DNA of 64,000 nt from Streptomyces althioticus (GTDB taxonomy: Bacteria; Actinomycetota; Actinomycetes; Streptomycetales; Streptomycetaceae). This document shows positions 51,733-59,321 of the stretch, in pieces. The stretch is taken from assembly GCA_014649355.1 (NCBI GenBank), contig BMSW01000002.1, forward strand, positions 310,001-374,000, in the 5' to 3' direction. Position numbers and translations under genes: made by a program. The notes under the pieces were generated by a model. The model saw nothing but the letters and a program-made list of their open reading frames with translations, was not told the origin of the DNA and did not search any database. Within the stretch, counting starts at the first letter, position 1. Each line of letters starts with the position of its first letter.

Positions 51733-52821
51733 TCAGGCCCCGATGGCGACGGCGGACCGCTCCTCGGGGCCGCAGCCGCAGCTGGCGCGGCGGGCGACGG
51801 TGACGGGGAGCATCAGCGACACGGGGTCGGATCCGGGCGTGCCGCTGAGGCGGCGTACGAGGAGTTCGACCGCCTCCTCCCCCATCCGCAGCATGGGCTG
51901 GCGGACGGTGGTGAGCGTCGGGCGGACGAGCCTGCCGAGGGGGATGCCGTCGAAGCCGGTGACGGCGACGTCGTCCGGCACGGTCAGGCCGCGGCGCTCC
52001 AGTGCATGGAGGGCGCCGACGGCCATCTGGTCGTTGGCGCAGACGAGGGCCTGGGGCGGCCCGTCGGCGCGGCCGCAGAGGGCGTCGGCGGCGCGGGCGC
52101 CCTCTGCCTGGGTCATCATGGCGGCGCGTACGGCGGGCTCCTCGGGCGCGTCGACGTCCGCGGCGCGGCAGGCGGCGAGGAAGCCCTGGAAGCGGGCCTC
52201 GACGTCCGGGGACTCCTCGGCGGAGCCGACGAAGGCGAGGCGGCGCAGGCCGTGGTCCTCGATGAGGTGGCGGGTCAGTTCGCGCTGCCCGTCGTAGTTG
52301 GCGACCTCGATGTGGTCGAGGTGGTCCAGGTGGTCGCCCTCCTCGCGCGGCCCCGCGAGCATGACGACGGGGCGGCGCCGGGAGATCCCCTCGAGTTCCT
52401 CCGTGGGCACGGTGCGGGCCATCACGGCGAAGCCGTCGACACGTCCGGCGACCTTGGCGACGAGGCTCTCGGGGCCGCCCTTGAGGGAGGCGGCGATGAG
52501 GAGGGCGTACCCGTGCCGGCGGGCGGCGCGCTCCATGCCGCGGATGATCTGGTCGGAGTAGAGCATCGCCGCGTCGTCGTCCTCGGCGTCGGTGTCCGGG
52601 TCGGCGTAGTCGGGGAAGCAGAGGCCGAGGACGCCGGTGGAGCGGCTGGCGAGTCCGCGCGCGTTGCCGCTGGGCACGTAGCCGAGGTCGCGCGCGGCGG
52701 CGAGCACCCGCTCACGGGTCTGTGCCCGCACGGAGTCGGGGTTGCGGTAGACGCGGGAGACGGTGGCGATGGACACGCCGGAGCGTTCGGCCACGTCGTA
52801 CACCGTGGGGGCGGTACTCAT
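51733..52821 (-). CDS. LacI-family regulator of the sugar island
   Basis: 362 residues. The helix-turn-helix is TVYDVAERSGVSIATVSRVYRNPDSV and the hinge LGYVPSGNARGLASRSTG. The sensor domain ends LVCANDQMAVGALHALERRG and VTGFDGIPLGRLVRPTLTTV. A Cys pair near the C-terminus (ASCGCGP) is unusual but occurs in streptomycete sugar repressors. It probably represses the importer genes and itself through the related GCGC dyads at 51394-51420 and 52869-52884, with the imported oligosaccharide as inducer. ATG 52821 starts MSTAPTVYDVAER. Confidence 0.93.
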   Translation of the reverse strand: MSTAPTVYDVAERSGVSIATVSRVYRNPDSVRAQTRERVLAAARDLGYVPSGNARGLASRSTGVLGLCFPDYADPDTDAEDDDAAMLYSDQIIRGMERAARRHGYALLIAASLKGGPESLVAKVAGRVDGFAVMARTVPTEELEGISRRRPVVMLAGPREEGDHLDHLDHIEVANYDGQRELTRHLIEDHGLRRLAFVGSAEESPDVEARFQGFLAACRAADVDAPEEPAVRAAMMTQAEGARAADALCGRADGPPQALVCANDQMAVGALHALERRGLTVPDDVAVTGFDGIPLGRLVRPTLTTVRQPMLRMGEEAVELLVRRLSGTPGSDPVSLMLPVTVARRASCGCGPEERSAVAIGA

Positions 52822-52868
52822 CGCGGGTCATCCCTAGTCTGTGCGCGCGCAGGTGGAGTTCGATCAAG

Positions 52869-52884
52869 ATGAAAGCGCATTCAT
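52869..52884. promoter_or_regulatory. LacI-type operator upstream of the regulator gene
   Basis: ATGAAAGCGCATTCAT is symmetric at 14 of 16 positions around GCGC and shares AAGCGCAT with the importer operator. It lies 48 bases before the regulator start, so autoregulation is likely. Confidence 0.7.
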
Positions 52885-52960
52885 CGTAGGTGGGGCGCAG
52901 GTCAGGGCACAAGGGAGGATTTCGAGACAGGGGTGGGTCGGCGGGGTGGACGGCGTTGCC

Positions 52961-53052
52961 CCGACGGGCACACCGCGGGCATGACCGACGGGCACCCCAC
53001 GGGGATGGCCGACGGGCCCTCACGGGCACACGACCGGCATGGCCGACGGGCA
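52961..53052. repeat. Degenerate repeat of CCGACGGGCA units
   Basis: CCGACGGGCA or a one-base variant occurs at 52961, 52985, 53009 and 53043, with spacings of 24, 24 and 34. The longer consensus is ATG-CCGACGGGC. The stretch lies between the LacI promoter and the DUF4190 gene and I see no convincing reading frame through it. Confidence 0.45.
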
Positions 53053-53154
53053 TGGTGACGGCGGTGACGCCGACGTCCGGCATGCGGGCGGAGGGTGCGG
53101 GCACACGGACGGGGCGAGTTCCACTGACGGTCCCTCATACCTCATGGAGGATGC

Positions 53155-53568
53155 ATGACTTCGACGCACGGAGGACACCACGGCACGGGCCACGGGCAGC
53201 CGATGGGCACGGGTGGTGAACGGCGCAACGGCTTCGGCATCGCGGCACTGGTCCTGGGCATCGTGGGCGTCCTGCTGTTCTGGACCGCGTTCGGCGGCAT
53301 CGTGCTGGGTCTGCTGGCCGTGGTCTTCGGTGTGCTCGGCTTCCGGCGCGCCAGACGAGGCGTGGCGACGAACGGGACGATGGCGATCATCGGCGCGGTG
53401 CTGGGCGCGCTGACGCTCGTGGTGTCGGCGGTGCTGCTGGCGCTGGGCGTGGCCGTGATCAACAGCGACGAGTTCAAGGGCTACCAGGACTGCATTGAGC
53501 AGGCCAACAGTCAGAGCGAACGGCAGGACTGCGCGCGGGACTTCGACCGGGAGGTCGACGAGCGGTAG
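53155..53568 (+). CDS. DUF4190 domain membrane protein
   Basis: 137 residues. A His/Gly-rich N-terminus is followed by two membrane helices: GFGIAALVLGIVGVLLFWTAFGGIVLGLLAVVFGVLGF and ATNGTMAIIGAVLGALTLVVSAVLLALG. A short extracellular tail has two Cys (YQDCIEQANSQSERQDCARDFD) able to form a disulfide. This is the common actinomycete DUF4190 layout; function unknown. ATG 53155 follows GGAGG at four bases. A hairpin terminator ends it. Confidence 0.85.
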   Translation: MTSTHGGHHGTGHGQPMGTGGERRNGFGIAALVLGIVGVLLFWTAFGGIVLGLLAVVFGVLGFRRARRGVATNGTMAIIGAVLGALTLVVSAVLLALGVAVINSDEFKGYQDCIEQANSQSERQDCARDFDREVDER

Positions 53569-53587
53569 GGGCCTTCGGTGCGGTGAG

Positions 53588-53617
53588 GTGGGGCGCGGTG
53601 CGGGTACCGCGCCCCAC
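53588..53617 (+). terminator. Hairpin terminator after the DUF4190 gene
   Basis: 12-bp perfect stem, GTGGGGCGCGGT (53588-53599) with ACCGCGCCCCAC (53606-53617) and a 6-base loop, 20 bases after the stop. Confidence 0.8.
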
Positions 53618-53628
53618 TCGTGTGCGCA

Positions 53629-53740
53629 TGAGCCGTGCGGTCAGGCGGGGGACGGCTGAGCCGTGCGGTCAGGCGGGGGACGGCTGAGCCGTGCGGTCAG
53701 GCGGGGGACGGCTGAGCCGTGCGGTCAGGCGGGGGACGGC
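53629..53740. repeat. Four perfect copies of a 28-bp tandem repeat
   Basis: The unit begins TGAGCCGTGCGG and ends GGGGGACGGC; copies lie at 53629-53656, 53657-53684, 53685-53712 and 53713-53740 without a mismatch. Copy four contains the stop codon and last residues (APSPA) of the convergent MFS gene, so the other three are duplicated gene-end sequence. Perfect identity suggests recent expansion, probably by replication slippage. Confidence 0.95.
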
Positions 53741-55023
53741 GCGTCGGCCGCCGGTCCGGTGTGCCGTGCCGGACCGGCGGCGAGCGGCAGTTCGCGTGTC
53801 TCCCCCGCTGGGCTGAGCGCCAGGAGCAGCCAGGTGAGGGCGAGGGGAGCCGTCAGAATCCACAGAGTGGGGCGCGTGCCGATGGCCGATCCGAGGAAGC
53901 CGCCGAGGGCGGAGCCGATCGCGATCGTGCCTTGGTTGGTGGCCATCGAGGCCGAGGAGACCCTCCCCAGCAGGCGCGGCGGACAGTAGCTCTGCCGGAA
54001 CGTGCCGACGACGACGTTCGCCACGGACACGCCTGTGCCCAGCACGAAGGCTCCCGTGGCGAAGAACAGCAGGCCCGGACCAGGGGTGGTGAGCGGCAAC
54101 AGCAGCGCGAAGGGGCAGGCCACCGCCTGGGTGAACACCAGGGCCCGGGCGTTGCCCCACCGGCGGCAGAGGCGCGGCGTGAGCAACGCGCCGAGGACGC
54201 CGCCGAGGCTGGAACACATGACGAGCAACCCCACGGCGCCGGCACCGACCCCGACCGTCCGCACCAGGAAGACGATCTGCACGGCCTGGTAGCCCATCAG
54301 CAGCAGGTTGAGGCTCGCGCCGTAGATGACGATGGGCCGCAAGTACGGGTCACGGCTCAGGAAGCGCAGACCCTCCCCCATCTCGCGGACCAGGCCGGAC
54401 GATTCGCCGGCCTGACGCGCGGGCTTCTCCTCCCTCGTACGGATGCCGAGCAGACACGCTGTGGAGACGAGGAAGGTGAGCGCGTCCAGCAGGAGTCCCG
54501 CCGCCGCGCCGACCGCCTGCGCGGTGAAGCCCGCCGCGCTCCTGCCCAGCACCCGGGTCCCGGCTTCGCTCACCTGCAGCTTCGCATTGCCGTCCGCGAG
54601 ATCCGGCCGGGCCAGGACCGCTGGAACGTAGGCGTGGCAAGCGGTGTTGAAGAACACGGCCGAGGTGCCGCAGACCAGCGCGACGACGAACAGATGGGTG
54701 AGCGTCAGCCGGTCGAGCCATCCGGCGAGGGGGACACTCGCGTACATCGTCGCGGACACGAGGTTGCAGACGACCATGATGCGGCGCCGGGGCAGGCGGT
54801 CGACCCATGCGCCCGCCGGCAAGCCCACGACCAGCCACGGCACCCACACCGCTGCGGCGAGCAGGCCGACGTCCAACGCAGTGGCGTGCAAGGCGAGTAC
54901 GGCGACGAGGGGCAGGGCCACCGCGGTGATGCCGTTCCCCAGGCCACTCGCGGTCTCACCGACCAACAGCAGCCGGAAGTCCCGCTGCGCCAAAGCGCCC
55001 CGTCGGCGCGGCTTTTCGGACAC
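53725..55023 (-). CDS. MFS transporter (enterobactin-exporter/MefA-like)
   Basis: 432 residues with 12 membrane helices. RDFRLLLVGETASGLGNGITAVALPL is the first helix, and LPAGAWVDRLPRRRIMVVCNLVSA carries motif A. HLFVVALVCGTSAVFFNTACHAYVP and the paired second half (GVGAGAVGLLVMCSSLGGVLGALL) match the MFS_3/MefA group, which exports macrolides or siderophores. GTG 55023 follows GGAAGGGGG. Its 3' end lies in a four-copy 28-bp repeat. No regulator adjoins. Confidence 0.9.
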   Translation of the reverse strand: MSEKPRRRGALAQRDFRLLLVGETASGLGNGITAVALPLVAVLALHATALDVGLLAAAVWVPWLVVGLPAGAWVDRLPRRRIMVVCNLVSATMYASVPLAGWLDRLTLTHLFVVALVCGTSAVFFNTACHAYVPAVLARPDLADGNAKLQVSEAGTRVLGRSAAGFTAQAVGAAAGLLLDALTFLVSTACLLGIRTREEKPARQAGESSGLVREMGEGLRFLSRDPYLRPIVIYGASLNLLLMGYQAVQIVFLVRTVGVGAGAVGLLVMCSSLGGVLGALLTPRLCRRWGNARALVFTQAVACPFALLLPLTTPGPGLLFFATGAFVLGTGVSVANVVVGTFRQSYCPPRLLGRVSSASMATNQGTIAIGSALGGFLGSAIGTRPTLWILTAPLALTWLLLALSPAGETRELPLAAGPARHTGPAADAPSPA

Positions 55024-55391
55024 GGTGCCCCCTTCCGGCTGGGGCCACGCTATCCGTGCGGGATCGACGTCGGCGAGGCGCACGGTCGCACATCGGGGCG
55101 GGCACTGGGGTGTGCGCAGGAACGGCTGTTACCGCGGTCCCCGCCGCTCCCGCAGCGGCCGTGCTCGACGAAGGCGGCTATGAGGTGGTCCGCCGTGACA
55201 CCACCCCGGAACGAGCACGAGGTCGCTGCCTCGACCAGCATCAGCGACATCGCTCAAGACCTGACCATCCGGATGGCCGCCCGCAGCCACCCGGAACGGC
55301 CGTCCCGGCGGAAGCCCGAGGACTGAAACACGGCCCAAGCTTGTTCTTTATCTTCTGGCGCTCCTGATGTGGTGCGGGCAGAGTGGGCGGC
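55024..55391. other. 368-bp intergenic region with no recognised gene
   Basis: It holds the MFS promoter on the minus strand and the promoter of the plus-strand gene at 55392. Short frames on both strands, such as one ending MAARSHPERPSRRKPED, resemble no family I know and lack ribosome sites. GC falls toward the right end. Confidence 0.4.
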
Positions 55392-55778
55392 ATGACAGAC
55401 CGTTCTGACTCTGTTCCCGCGGATGTGGATGATCGCCAGGCCATGGAGCGCATCCTCGGTCGTCCCTTGAGCCAGACATGGCCGACGGGTGCATTGGCAC
55501 CGGGTACCCGAGTCACGGTCGTTCGGGACCGGGACCGGGACCGGGACCGGGACCGGGACCGGGACTGGGACGGCCCTTGGCAGGTCGAGTTTCCCGGAAC
55601 GATCGATGCCATGGGTGCACCCGTGCCCAACGAACATGCCCAGGCGCTCAGTGGCGGCGAGCTTCTGTACTGGGTCACCTTTGATGCGCCGCAGTACGAC
55701 AGCAATGGGGATGGTCCCTATCGCAAGGCCCAGGTCTGGGGTCGGTACCTGCGGACGGATCCTGAGCCGGCAGCGTAG
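55392..55778 (+). CDS. Hypothetical SH3-like protein with Arg-Asp repeat
   Basis: 128 residues: a helical start (DVDDRQAMERILGRPLSQTW), then an SH3-barrel-like region, GTRVTVVRD and WDGPWQVEFPGTIDAMG, and YWVTFDAPQYDSNGDGPYRKAQVWGRYL. Streptomycete homologues are sometimes labelled ferrous iron transport protein A; I cannot confirm that. Between the first strand and the WDGPW turn the gene has seven Arg-Asp dipeptides encoded by a hexanucleotide repeat. ATG 55392 gives MTDRSDSVPADVDD. It stands alone. Confidence 0.7.
   Translation: MTDRSDSVPADVDDRQAMERILGRPLSQTWPTGALAPGTRVTVVRDRDRDRDRDRDRDWDGPWQVEFPGTIDAMGAPVPNEHAQALSGGELLYWVTFDAPQYDSNGDGPYRKAQVWGRYLRTDPEPAA
55524..55571 (+). repeat. Hexanucleotide microsatellite (CGGGAC)7 plus one variant
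   Basis: Seven perfect CGGGAC units at 55524-55565 and a TGGGAC unit at 55566-55571 lie inside the gene at 55392. Each unit encodes Arg-Asp, the variant Trp-Asp. Copy-number change keeps the frame and would lengthen or shorten a charged loop. Confidence 0.95.
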
Positions 55779-55963
55779 GGATGCAGCAGGTCTTATTGCC
55801 GCGCTCGAATCGTCCGTCGAACCAGATCGCCCGACTGGGCATTCGTCGGAAGTGGGGGGCGGCCTTCATCTCCGCATGTCGTCCACCCGGAAGCGGACGG
55901 CGAACGCCGACCTGGGGCTATTCACCCGATGCCCTGTCGCATACTCGGCGCCGACCGGCAGGA

Positions 55964-56434
55964 TTACGCCGACGTCACTGCCGCCCCGCCAGCTTCGACC
56001 GCCGACTTGAAGTCAGGGTGGACCCCGATCTGGTCAAGCCACACGCTCAACAAGTTGTAGCAGACGAACTTCTCGATCTTTCCGTCACGGAGGTACCAGA
56101 AGTCCGCCGCCGGTACGTCGATCCGGTTCCCGGTCGGCGGGATCTCACCGGCCGGAGTCGGAAACCCTCCGAGATGCGTGCCCTGGATTCGCAACTCGAC
56201 GGCGACGACATCACCGAACGCATGCACCGCGAGCAGTTCACGGTGCACATCGGGGAACGAGCGGGCGAGGCCCGCGATCGCCTGAGGGATCTGCTCTCCG
56301 CGGAAACTCTGCGAGGTCGACATGTCGTTGAACGACCCGTCCTCCGTGAACAAGGCCAGGAAAGCGTCGCCGTCGAGGACGTCCCCTTCCGCGAGCCGGT
56401 AAGCCTCACGAATGATCTTTTCGTTACTATCCAT
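55964..56434 (-). CDS. SnoaL-like/NTF2-fold ester cyclase family protein
   Basis: 156 residues. IIREAYRLAEGDVLDGDAFLALFTEDGSFNDM is the N-terminal helix-strand of the NTF2 fold. FPDVHRELLAVHAFGDVVAVELRIQGTHLG and VPAADFWYLRDGKIEKFVCYN are typical of the SnoaL/ester-cyclase group, including the sheet residues lining the pocket. Substrate unknown. ATG 56434 follows AAGGAG. It diverges from an Rrf2 regulator across three matching inverted repeats, so it is very probably the main regulatory target. Confidence 0.88.
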   Translation of the reverse strand: MDSNEKIIREAYRLAEGDVLDGDAFLALFTEDGSFNDMSTSQSFRGEQIPQAIAGLARSFPDVHRELLAVHAFGDVVAVELRIQGTHLGGFPTPAGEIPPTGNRIDVPAADFWYLRDGKIEKFVCYNLLSVWLDQIGVHPDFKSAVEAGGAAVTSA

Positions 56435-56473
56435 TCCTGCTCTCCTTCGAGTCTTCAAGTCGACGCTCCGTCT

Positions 56474-56553
56474 GTCGTAACAGTAAGCGTTACGACAGGC
56501 TGTCGCAACCGTGGTTGTTACGACTGGACTGTCGTAACGTAGAGCGTTGCGAC
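56474..56553. promoter_or_regulatory. Three Rrf2-type operators, each with 8-bp arms and 7-bp spacer
   Basis: O1 at 56474-56496 is GTCGTAAC-N7-GTTACGAC, perfect. O2 at 56502-56524 is GTCGCAAC-N7-GTTACGAC, and O3 at 56531-56553 is GTCGTAAC-N7-GTTGCGAC, each with one mismatch. Centres are 28 and 29 bp apart. They fill most of the region between the SnoaL-like gene and the Rrf2 gene, and O3 ends 13 bases before the Rrf2 start. Confidence 0.92.
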
Positions 56554-56566
56554 CGAAGGAGGCACC

Positions 56567-57010
56567 ATGAGCGCCAACAGCAGGCTGACCCTTGCCGCCC
56601 ATGCGCTGGCCTGGATCGGTCTCTACCAGCGTCAAGGTCATGAGGTCGCCACCTCCGAGGGGATCGCAGCCAGCGCGAACACCAACCCCGTGGTGATCAG
56701 GCGGTTGCTCGGCGAGCTGCGCAAGGCCGGGCTCGTGGAGTCCCGGCGGGGCGCGGGCGCGGGCTGGTCGCTGGCGCGTGAGCTGGGGTCGATCACCCTG
56801 CTCGACGTCTACGAGGCAGTGGAACCCGGCCCGCTGTTCGCGATGCACCGCACCACCCCGGACCAGGGATGCGTCGTGGGTCACGGCATCCAGCCGGCGA
56901 TGCGGGACATCTACCAGGACATCGAGGAGACCCTGAGACGCGAACTGGCCGGCGTCACGCTCGAGAAGGTGCTCAGCGACGTACTCGCGGCACCTCGCCA
57001 GGCCCTCTGA
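56567..57010 (+). CDS. Rrf2-family transcriptional regulator (YwnA-like)
   Basis: 147 residues. The winged helix is RLTLAAHALAWIGLY, then TSEGIAASANTNPVVIRRLLGELRKAGLVESRRGAGAGWSLA. VYEAVEPGPLFAMH follows, and only one Cys is present in the later part (DQGCVVGHG). Iron-sulfur Rrf2 proteins need three Cys, so this one belongs to the cluster-free type, possibly a single-thiol or ligand sensor. ATG 56567 follows GAAGGAGG. It should repress itself and the divergent SnoaL-like gene through the three operators at 56474-56553. Confidence 0.93.
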   Translation: MSANSRLTLAAHALAWIGLYQRQGHEVATSEGIAASANTNPVVIRRLLGELRKAGLVESRRGAGAGWSLARELGSITLLDVYEAVEPGPLFAMHRTTPDQGCVVGHGIQPAMRDIYQDIEETLRRELAGVTLEKVLSDVLAAPRQAL

Positions 57011-57077
57011 TCATCTGACGACCCCGCCGAATCGGGTCCGATCCACCGCTGGGGCAGACGGCGTGCGCAGGCCGAGC

Positions 57078-57356
57078 TCAGTCCGCGTCACTCGCGATGA
57101 ACGCGCGGATGTCCGCGGCCAGGGTGCGCATGTCCTCCCCCGCCTCGCGCCATGTGCTGGTCTCGAACCGCCACTCCTCCGCGGGCGCCCCGTCCCTGAT
57201 CACCCACCTCAGTTGGACGTAGCCACCGGAGCGGTGTTCCGCCGTGACGAGGAAGTGGAGCGTCGGGTCGTCCTCGTACGGTCGGACCGGCTCCGACAGC
57301 AGGAAACCCTCGCCCACCTGGATCACGAGCGCGCCGGACTCGTCGTAGTCGATCAC
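57078..57356 (-). CDS. Small hypothetical protein (92 aa)
   Basis: 92 residues with a coherent alternation of strands and a C-terminal helix: ALVIQVGEGFLLSEPVR, LHFLVTAEHRSGGYVQLRWVIRDG and GEDMRTLAADIRAFIASDAD. No Cys, no signal peptide. The amino-acid balance and codon use look like a real gene. The start is GTG 57356, with only a weak ribosome site. It converges on the Rrf2 gene and diverges from the cupin gene 63 bases away. Family unknown. Confidence 0.65.
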   Translation of the reverse strand: MIDYDESGALVIQVGEGFLLSEPVRPYEDDPTLHFLVTAEHRSGGYVQLRWVIRDGAPAEEWRFETSTWREAGEDMRTLAADIRAFIASDAD

Positions 57357-57419
57357 ACGAGCAGGTTGAAGGACCCGGCCGGGAGGGCCATACCGGGCCG
57401 GCTGCTACCTTCCGTCACC

Positions 57420-57803
57420 ATGAGCGACAGCGTGTACGTGGGTAACGCCGGCAAGGACGCGGCGCTGGACCGGGGGTGGCTGCTGGGGCACTTCAAGGAT
57501 GCCTCCGATCCCCGTCACAGCGAGGACGTGGAGATCAAGTGGGGGGTTCACCCTCCCGGTGACGAGCGGGCCCAGTGGGTGACCGGCGAGGAGCGCACCG
57601 CGCTCCTGGTCCTCATCAGCGGACGCTTCCGGGTGGAACTCCCGGGCCGCAGCGTGCTCCTGGCCGAGCAGGGGGACTACGTGGTGTGGGGCAAGGGTGT
57701 CGATCACTCCTGGTACGCGGAGGAGGAGTCCGTCGTGCTGACGGTCCGTTGGCCTTCCGTGCCCGGCTACAAGGTGAGCGACGACAACGAGGCCCCGGCG
57801 TGA
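57420..57803 (+). CDS. Cupin-like protein
   Basis: 127 residues. The beta-barrel pattern IKWGVHPPGDERAQWV, ALLVLISGRFRVELPGRSVLLAEQGDYVVWGKGVDHSWYAEEESVVLTVRWPS fits a single cupin domain, but the usual metal-binding HxH of motif one is replaced by HPPGDER. Streptomycete copies are sometimes labelled signal peptidase without support. ATG 57420 lacks a ribosome site; TACCTT at 57406-57411 suggests a leaderless transcript. Its TGA overlaps a GTG (57800) that begins the damaged acetyltransferase frame. Confidence 0.8.
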   Translation: MSDSVYVGNAGKDAALDRGWLLGHFKDASDPRHSEDVEIKWGVHPPGDERAQWVTGEERTALLVLISGRFRVELPGRSVLLAEQGDYVVWGKGVDHSWYAEEESVVLTVRWPSVPGYKVSDDNEAPA

Positions 57804-58276
57804 GTGGGGACGGCGGCACGACCCGGATCCGCGTCGCGGCCTAGCAGGACGCGAGCGTGATCGCGCGCATCCACATGGCGTCCCGGTCGGCGACCATGCC
57901 GTATCTCCCGCCGCAGAAGCGCGGTCACGAGCAGGTGAGCCGATGGGTACGGGACGTCGTGCTCAAGCGGTGTCGCACCTGGGTCGCGGTACGTCGCGCG
58001 GAGATCGTCGGCTATGCCGCCCTCGATGGCGACATGCTCGACCACCTCTATCTGCGGCCCGACGTCCGTCGGCAAGGCATCGGCACGCTCCTTCTCGACG
58101 AAGTCAGGCGGCACAGCCCGGAAGGACTGGTCCTGCACGTCTTCCAGCAGAACATCGGTGCCCGCGCGTTCTACGAACGTCACGGTTTCACCGTCCTGGA
58201 CATCAGCGACGGGAGCCGGAACATGGAGAACCTGCCGGACATGACCCTGCGCTGGACACCGAGCAGCGCACGGTGA
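57800..58276 (+). pseudogene. GNAT acetyltransferase with in-frame amber codon; may restart at 57857
   Basis: From GTG 57800 the frame reads MSGDGGTTRIRVAA, then TAG at 57842-57844, then QDASVIARIHMASR in the same frame. GNAT genes of this group begin with such a TRIRxAxxxDA strand, so the amber interrupts the first strand. The rest is intact: WVAVRRAEIVGYAALDGD, LYLRPDVRRQGIGTLLLDEV (acetyl-CoA loop RRQGIG) and FQQNIGARAFYERHGF. A GTG at 57857 with AGGAC upstream could restart a 139-residue protein lacking the first strand. The overlap with the cupin stop suggests former coupling. Confidence 0.75.
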
Positions 58277-58364
58277 CCGCGCCGCAAGGGTGACCTCCAG
58301 GGTTCGCCCTGGACGGACGACGGCGCCGTCGGAAGCGAGACGCTGCCGTGCCGGTCCAGGCGTT

Positions 58365-59279
58365 CTACAGGTTGTTCGCATAGAAGCCGGCGAGTCGCTC
58401 GACGGCAGCTTCGACGTAGGCGGGTTCGTCGTACATCTCGTAGTGGCCTGCGCCGTCGATCACCATGAGGTCGACGGGGTTGGGGGCTGCCTTCCACAGC
58501 TGCATGCCCATGTCGTAGGAGCCGGTGTTGCCGATGCGTCCGGCGAGGACGACCTGGAGTGGCTGGGTCATGAGCCGATCTGCCAGGTGGAAGGCGTCGT
58601 AGCCCAGCAGGAGGGAGTCGCTGCGCAGAAGACGTCGGTTCGTGGAGTGTTCGCTGCCGCCGCGCTCGGTGCGGTAGTAGGTGACGGCCTGCAGGGTGTC
58701 GATGTCGGTCAGGCCCGCTGCCGTGGCGTCCTCCAGGGTGTCGGGCAGCCAGTTCACGCGGTACGTCTCCTCCGAACGGACCTCTTCCGTACGGGCATCG
58801 GCGAGGTGGTCGAGTGCCTCGGCCGGGCCGTCGGGGAAGAAAGCGCGGAACGCGGCGCCGATGTTGACGGGGACGACCGTGCCGACCGCTTTGATGCGGT
58901 GGTCGGTGCGGGCGGTGTGCACGGCGTAGCCGCCACCGGCGCAGATGCCGAGGACACCGATGCGGCGCGGGTCGACGGCCGGGGTCTTCGTGAGCAGGTC
59001 GATGGCGTAGGAGATGTCCTCACCTCGCCGGTACGGGTCTTCGAGGTCGCGAGGCTCGCCCTCGCTCCGTCCCTGGTGGGCGGGGTCGAGGACGAGCGCC
59101 GCGATGCCGCGGGCGGCGAGGCGGGAGGCGTAGTTGGCGCCGATCTGCTCCTTCACGCTGCTGCCTGGCGTGGAGAGCACCACGGCGGGCAGCGGTGCGC
59201 GGCCGTCGGCGTGGTCGGGAAGGTGGAGGTCCGCAGCGAGGTTGACGGGGCCGCGCGGGACGGTGACGTGTTGAAGCAT
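58365..59279 (-). CDS. Alpha/beta hydrolase with Cys nucleophile elbow
   Basis: 304 residues. PAVVLSTPGSSVKEQIGANYASRLAARG precedes ALVLDPAHQGRSEGEPRD. The elbow is VLGICAGGGYAVHTAR, a GxCxG form as in dienelactone hydrolases rather than GxSxG. The acid is probably near VVLAGRIGN and the His is in VIDGAGHYEMYDEPAYV. ATG 59279 is preferred, with GAGGGAAG upstream. It diverges from a MarR regulator across a region of GTAC half-sites and is probably its target. Substrate unknown, likely a small ester or lactone. Confidence 0.85.
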   Translation of the reverse strand: MLQHVTVPRGPVNLAADLHLPDHADGRAPLPAVVLSTPGSSVKEQIGANYASRLAARGIAALVLDPAHQGRSEGEPRDLEDPYRRGEDISYAIDLLTKTPAVDPRRIGVLGICAGGGYAVHTARTDHRIKAVGTVVPVNIGAAFRAFFPDGPAEALDHLADARTEEVRSEETYRVNWLPDTLEDATAAGLTDIDTLQAVTYYRTERGGSEHSTNRRLLRSDSLLLGYDAFHLADRLMTQPLQVVLAGRIGNTGSYDMGMQLWKAAPNPVDLMVIDGAGHYEMYDEPAYVEAAVERLAGFYANNL

Positions 59280-59321
59280 GGACGGGCTTCCCTCGTGAGA
59301 TGGTTGTTCCATACGGAACCA

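Noticed and set aside
53629..53740. CRISPR array
   Set aside because: The 28-bp units are directly adjacent with no spacers and contain a gene end; no cas genes are present.
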